Shown here piece after piece: positions 36,501 to 40,652 of a stretch of DNA of 40,652 bases. Within the stretch, counting starts at the first letter, position 1; every line of letters begins with the position of its first letter. Origin of the DNA: a bacterium. GTDB taxonomy: Bacteria > Patescibacteriota > Minisyncoccia > CAIUEV01. A program made the position numbers and the translations under genes. The notes below the pieces were generated by a model. The model had not been told where the DNA came from. It worked only from the letters and a program-made list of their open reading frames with translations, and made no database searches. The stretch is from NCBI GenBank assembly GCA_021779915.1, contig JAJXZR010000047.1, forward strand, positions 1-40,652, given 5' to 3'.

Positions 36501-37112
36501 CTAGCCTTTTTTCGCTGTTCTTCTCAGCAAGCCCTTGATTCCTTTGAAGCTGTCGCCTAATCGACCTAATTTGGCTTTCTCTTGGGTTTTTTTGCCAAAA
36601 TCCTTGCTGTCTTTAGAAACTTTGGAAGAAACGCCTTCCTTGTCTTTCTTACCTGAATCTTTTTTTGCGCCTGCTACCATCTTTGAGGCTTTCTGAGCTT
36701 CTTCCATTGCTTTCTTAACTTCTTCATAACTTACGGTTTGGATTTTTGATTTGCGTCCTGTTCTTTCCTCTTTCGGTTTTTCAATTTCCTCCAAACAGAG
36801 GAGAATATGGCTTCTTTTCTTTAAAATCTTGTTAGCGTGTCCGTGAGCTCGAGGCATCCATCTTTTAAGAACCAAGCCCTCGTTGGCTTGAATTGATTTG
36901 ATAAAAAGATTATCTTTTGAAATACCATAGTTATGAACTGCATTAGCTACTCCGCTTTCAATCAGTCTTTGAACTATTCCAGATGCTTTTTTGTTGGAAA
37001 AACGCAAAATACCTTCAGCCTCGGCGACTGATTTTCCTCTTACGGTGTCCAATACCAATCTAGCCTTTTGTGGTGTGGTAAGTGCGTTTTTAATCGAAGC
37101 TTTAATTTCCAT
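36501..37112 (-). CDS. rplV: 50S ribosomal protein L22 with long Lys-rich C-terminal extension
   Basis: KARLVLDTVRGKSVAEAEGIL, VLKRWMPRAHGHANKILKKRSHI, then about 90 aa basic extension. Confidence 0.93.
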   Translation of the reverse strand: MEIKASIKNALTTPQKARLVLDTVRGKSVAEAEGILRFSNKKASGIVQRLIESGVANAVHNYGISKDNLFIKSIQANEGLVLKRWMPRAHGHANKILKKRSHILLCLEEIEKPKEERTGRKSKIQTVSYEEVKKAMEEAQKASKMVAGAKKDSGKKDKEGVSSKVSKDSKDFGKKTQEKAKLGRLGDSFKGIKGLLRRTAKKG

Positions 37113-37113
37113 T

Positions 37114-37222
37114 ACACGAGTTCATAAAGTTTATAAGGTTTATAAAGTTCATAAGGTTTATGAAGTTAGCAAACTCATAAGAAACTTAGAAAATTCCTTT
37201 ATGAACTTTAAAAACTTTAAAA
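37114..37222. repeat. AT-rich palindrome between rpsS and rplV
   Basis: AGTTCATAAAGTTTATAAGGTTTATAAAGTTCATAAGG / CCTTTATGAACTTTAAAAACTTTAAAAACTTTATGAACT. Confidence 0.8.
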
Positions 37223-37238
37223 ACTTTATGAACTGATT

Positions 37239-37529
37239 TTACTTTTTTCCTTTCATCTCAACTTCTTTCTGCAGTTTTCCTCCGTGTTTGAAGAATTTTC
37301 TGGTAGGAGCGAATTCTCCCAGCTTGTGGCCGACCATGTCTTCACTGGCAAAAACTTTGATAAAAGCCTTACCATTATGAACGTCAAAAGCGAAACCAAT
37401 CATTTCGGGGGTGATAGTTGAATTTCTGCTCCAAGTTTTTATCGGGGTTTTGTCCCCTGACGCTTTTTTGCGTAATTTATTAAGAAGGCTCTCACAAACG
37501 TAAGGCCCTTTCTTCAAACTTCTGCCCAT
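37239..37529 (-). CDS. rpsS: 30S ribosomal protein S19
   Basis: [51 protein letters not shown]. Confidence 0.96.
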   Translation of the reverse strand: MGRSLKKGPYVCESLLNKLRKKASGDKTPIKTWSRNSTITPEMIGFAFDVHNGKAFIKVFASEDMVGHKLGEFAPTRKFFKHGGKLQKEVEMKGKK

Positions 37530-37660
37530 ACAATAAAATTTTCAATTATAAATTTTTCCGTTCGAGGCGAGTCGCCTCCCAGTGGCAACTTTCAAACAAT
37601 TTTCAATTGAATCGATAACACCTAATTTACCAAATACAAAATCAATCAATTGAAAATCGA
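37530..37660. repeat. F2-like palindrome upstream of rpsS
   Basis: AAATTTTCAATTATAAATTTTTCC GTTCGAGGCGAGTCGCCTC ... TTTCAAACAATTTTCAATTGA. Confidence 0.65.
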
Positions 37661-37752
37661 AAATGCACTTCTTTATATAGAAGGAAAATATTAATTTTGT
37701 AAAGTTTTCGGTAAGAAAATAAGGGTGGATAGTCGGTAAAAAGAAATTAAAA

Positions 37753-38463
37753 CTAGTCTTTTTGGTAGTCTTTTATCACGGTTCCTTTAAAAGACTCGCT
37801 ATTAATCGCTTTTTTCAAGTTAGCAAGATTATTTCCCTCTAAAAGAAAAACTTCCAGCTTTTCTTTTTCTCCAAGATTGGCGGCTTTTGGATCGATCGGC
37901 AATGACATTCCTGCTTGCCAGCTTTTTCCTTTTATCAGGGAAAAATATTCTTTCCAAGAGAGCTTCTCAATCTTTTTGGCTGTTTTATCTTTGTTCACGT
38001 CTTTGTCATAAATATATGGAACATTGGTTGCAATAATTACTCTTTTTGTCCCATGTATTAAAGCGAGCTTAAAGGCTATAAAATCGGTTGAATTGCCGGG
38101 ATACCATCCGGAACTGATTAAAATATTTGCTTCTTTACTAGCTTTTTGTCTCGGACCAGTAATGACCTCCGAAGAAATATTGAAAAAATGTTTCAAAAAC
38201 TCGGCGTTTAGCTCCGTTGTTTTTATCCCTATCCAATCTAGAGAATCGTTGCTTTTAATTCCTACCTTTTTCGCTTCATCTTGATAGAATCGACAAACTT
38301 TTCCCCCGCCGATCACAAGAATAAATCGATAATTGTTACTTTGTTTAAGTAAAAATTGCTTAAGTTTTTTTAAGTAAGGAAGATTAAATCCTTCGAGGTT
38401 AGGAAAGACAATCGATCCTCCCAGGTCGATGACAATAGTTTCTTTTTTGGCTTTTTTAAACAT
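37753..38463 (-). CDS. Amino acid kinase family protein, archaeal-type UMP-kinase-like
   Basis: IVIDLGGSIVFP, LVIGGGKVCRFYQ, PGNSTDFIAFKLA, NVPYIYDKDVNKDKTAKKI. Confidence 0.75.
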   Translation of the reverse strand: MFKKAKKETIVIDLGGSIVFPNLEGFNLPYLKKLKQFLLKQSNNYRFILVIGGGKVCRFYQDEAKKVGIKSNDSLDWIGIKTTELNAEFLKHFFNISSEVITGPRQKASKEANILISSGWYPGNSTDFIAFKLALIHGTKRVIIATNVPYIYDKDVNKDKTAKKIEKLSWKEYFSLIKGKSWQAGMSLPIDPKAANLGEKEKLEVFLLEGNNLANLKKAINSESFKGTVIKDYQKD

Positions 38464-38511
38464 GGTTTACGTTTGTTTCTATTTTTTAAATAAAGTAAGA
38501 TCAAATTCGCG

Positions 38512-38669
38512 CGTCATCCCGGTCCCTGAGCCGGGATCCAGGAGAATAGATATTATTAGTCTGATAGAATATTCTTTTGTCTATTCTCTTAACGATGCAA
38601 GTAAAATAACATTCTAGAAGCCTAACAAAATTTTACCTTTTTGGATCCCGGGTCAAGCCCGGGATGACA
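38512..38669. repeat. REPIN-like element 8
   Basis: CGTCATCCCGGTCCCTGAGCCGGGATCCAG ... TGGATCCCGGGTCAAGCCCGGGATGACA. Confidence 0.92.
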
Positions 38670-38694
38670 TAAAGAGTAAAGGATGACACAGGAA

Positions 38695-40652
38695 TTATTT
38701 CCTCGTTCTAGCTGTGAAAAGATATCTTAAATTGATGTCGTCCAATCTATTGGATTGGTTATAGATAACCTTTACGCCTATGCCTTTATAATCTTCCGAA
38801 ACCCCATAAAGATAGTAAGGAGAAAACAAGAAGACGGCGGGAGATTCGTTAATAACCAATTGTTGGAAATCTCGGTAGAGTTGGGCGCGAGTGTTTTCAT
38901 TGACTTCTTGTCTGGCTCGGTCAAGGAGTTGGTCGGCTTGGCTGTTGTCAAATAAGGATAAATTGAGTCCGGGTGCCTGTTTGCTACCGGAATGCCAGAA
39001 AGGAGTTGGATCGGGGTCGGCCTGAAAAACTTCTCCGAATAAAAGGGCTTCATAGTTTCTCTCGCTGATTCTAGTTTGCAATGTCTCTGAAGTATCCATA
39101 GTTTCGACATTGATATGGGCACCAGCCTTTTCCCACTGCTGTTTCAATAAATTGGCCGTTTCTACCAATTCTGGATAATCCGGGACGGAAAGATTCACTG
39201 TCAAAAACTTCTTGGCTTTGTCGTTATAGAGAATAGTGTTATTTTCTGAGGGAGCTTCGTTTTTCAACTTTTTAAATTCCTTGTCGCTAAGCATCTTATA
39301 GCCTGCTTCGTCAAGCAAAGATTTCGCCTTGTCAACACTGTAATCATATTTTCCCAGTTGAGAGTCATATCCCGGCATGTTGGGTAATAATGGAGTATTG
39401 ATGACAACCCCCTGACCCAAGAGAGCCTTGCTAAGAAGTTCATTTTTGTCGGTGGCATAATTAAGCGCTTCTCTTACTTTTTGCTCTGCAAGGGGAACAC
39501 TTTTTTGCTGATTAAAGAAGACGGCGTAAACGCGAGTGGTGGGTATAGGGTATATTTTGAGTGCTTTTTCATCTTTCAATTTGTCGAGATCGACATTCTC
39601 AATTTGACTTATGCCTTGGATAGCCCCACTTTTGTAGGCATTTAAAATGTCGTCAAAAGAAGAATAAAATTTAAATGATAATTCTTTCAATTTTGGTTTT
39701 AGACCATAATAATCCGAGTTAGCCTTTAGGGTGATCGCAATAATTTTTCCCTCCTTGTCTTTTTCAAGTCTAGAAAAGCTGTACATTCCACTTCCAATCG
39801 GCTTTTTATTGAGCTCAGTAAGTAAGAAAGTGTCACTTCCGACTTTTTCCCAGAGATGTTTTGGGAGAACCCCAAAAGTCAAATTGTGGAGGAAAGGGGT
39901 GTAAGCTTTTTTTAGGGTGAATCGAATGTTGTAGTCTCCGGTTTTGTCCACTTGAATTCCTTCCCAGTTTCCTCGAAGACTGGAAGTATAACTGGGGTTG
40001 CGGATTAAGTTTAAGGTAAAAATGACGTCTTCTGCAGTTACGGGCTGTCCGTCTTGCCATTTGGCGTTTTTTCTTATTTCAACGTTATATGTCAGACCAT
40101 CCTCCGACCTGTCCCATTTTTCGACTAGATCCTGACTTAATTTTCCGTTTTCATCATATCGAAAAAGAGAAGAAAAGAGCAAGAGACTCAAATCGCTGTC
40201 AACCGGGTTGTTATAAGCAATAACAGGATTCATATAAACAGGTTGACCGATAATTCCTTCGCTATATGATCCTCCAAGAGCCGGTTTTTTGTCGGTGTCT
40301 TTGATATAAATTAAGAGTCCCCATAAACCAACCAAAAGCCATACGGCAAAGAGAGCTATAGTGACAATTTTTTTCTCTTTTTGAGACAAAGTTCCGATTA
40401 GAAACTTCCATTGCTCTATGTTGGGCAAATGCCAAGATTTTTTTTGTTCCTTAATTGGCTTTTCTTCCGGAGAAGAAACTATTTCTGGCTCCGTAGAATC
40501 GACTTCCAGAGTTACATTTTCAAAAGCCTCGTCCACTTTTCTTTTGGGAGGAACTTCGCTAATTCCTTTTTTTGTCAGAAAAATATTTGTTCGCGGGGTA
40601 ATAAGTTGCAGAGCATCTTTATCCCCTGTATAAATCTGAATCTCCATCCCCT
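38695..40652 (-). CDS. ABC transporter peptide/solute-binding protein (SBP_bac_5) with a polymerase-I 5' nuclease-like N-terminal fragment; truncated by window edge
   Basis: TM anchor then GQPVYMNPVIAYNNPVDSDLSLLLFSSLFRYDENGK...LTYNVEIRKNAKWQDGQPVTAEDVIFTL; N-terminus IYTGDKDALQLITPRTNIFLTKKGISEV. Confidence 0.85.
   Translation of the reverse strand, partial: GMEIQIYTGDKDALQLITPRTNIFLTKKGISEVPPKRKVDEAFENVTLEVDSTEPEIVSSPEEKPIKEQKKSWHLPNIEQWKFLIGTLSQKEKKIVTIALFAVWLLVGLWGLLIYIKDTDKKPALGGSYSEGIIGQPVYMNPVIAYNNPVDSDLSLLLFSSLFRYDENGKLSQDLVEKWDRSEDGLTYNVEIRKNAKWQDGQPVTAEDVIFTLNLIRNPSYTSSLRGNWEGIQVDKTGDYNIRFTLKKAYTPFLHNLTFGVLPKHLWEKVGSDTFLLTELNKKPIGSGMYSFSRLEKDKEGKIIAITLKANSDYYGLKPKLKELSFKFYSSFDDILNAYKSGAIQGISQIENVDLDKLKDEKALKIYPIPTTRVYAVFFNQQKSVPLAEQKVREALNYATDKNELLSKALLGQGVVINTPLLPNMPGYDSQLGKYDYSVDKAKSLLDEAGYKMLSDKEFKKLKNEAPSENNTILYNDKAKKFLTVNLSVPDYPELVETANLLKQQWEKAGAHINVETMDTSETLQTRISERNYEALLFGEVFQADPDPTPFWHSGSKQAPGLNLSLFDNSQADQLLDRARQEVNENTRAQLYRDFQQLVINESPAVFLFSPYYLYGVSEDYKGIGVKVIYNQSNRLDDINLRYLFTARTRK

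Noticed and set aside
12546-38669. CRISPR array
   Set aside because: Repeats are dispersed, inverted pairs kilobases apart with no regular spacer arrangement and no cas genes.
1-40652. Alternative genetic code (UGA recoded as Gly, as in Gracilibacteria/SR1)
   Set aside because: Conserved genes are full length under code 11 and TGA serves as a stop (for example the Clp-like gene at 14013).
1-40652. tRNA or rRNA genes
   Set aside because: No convincing T-loop/cloverleaf or conserved rRNA segment was noticed by eye; tRNAscan-SE/Infernal would be decisive.

Overview
The 40.65 kb window looks like a compact, AT-rich bacterial chromosome segment in standard code 11. Gene content and style (pilin-like and AWVEP surface proteins, small envelope proteins, many unknowns) suggest a Patescibacteria/CPR-type genome; this is inference. 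Recognisable genes: ROK sugar kinase, YdjC-like deacetylase, pnp, rpsO, MurE-like ligase, D-Ala-D-Ala carboxypeptidase, a membrane-anchored Clp-like AAA protein, PIN-PhoH ATPase, comEC, dnaA, an AAA_14/DUF4143 ATPase, a HEPN/MNT pair, ybeY, rpsU, clpP, tig, a fragment of the S10 cluster (rpmC, rplP, rpsC, rplV, rpsS), an archaeal-type UMP-kinase-like protein and a peptide-binding SBP. The main unexplained structure is a dense, nested set of intergenic palindromes. (i) Eight REPIN-like elements have TGTCATCCCGG...CCGGGATCCAG hairpins at both ends. (ii) Several AT-rich palindrome families, some with GTCGCCTnAGGCGAC caps, occupy the gaps of the ribosomal protein cluster and sit directly beside stop codons. 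Other notable observations: three copies of a secreted protein's 5' end bracket two cassettes (AAA_14 and HEPN/MNT) that share an upstream motif; a polymerase-I-type 5' nuclease motif lies in frame with an SBP gene at the right edge; a 15-residue-period coiled-coil gene; a Clp-like protein with a degenerate first ATPase domain; and two long inverted repeats in divergent promoter regions. No tRNA, rRNA or CRISPR array was seen.
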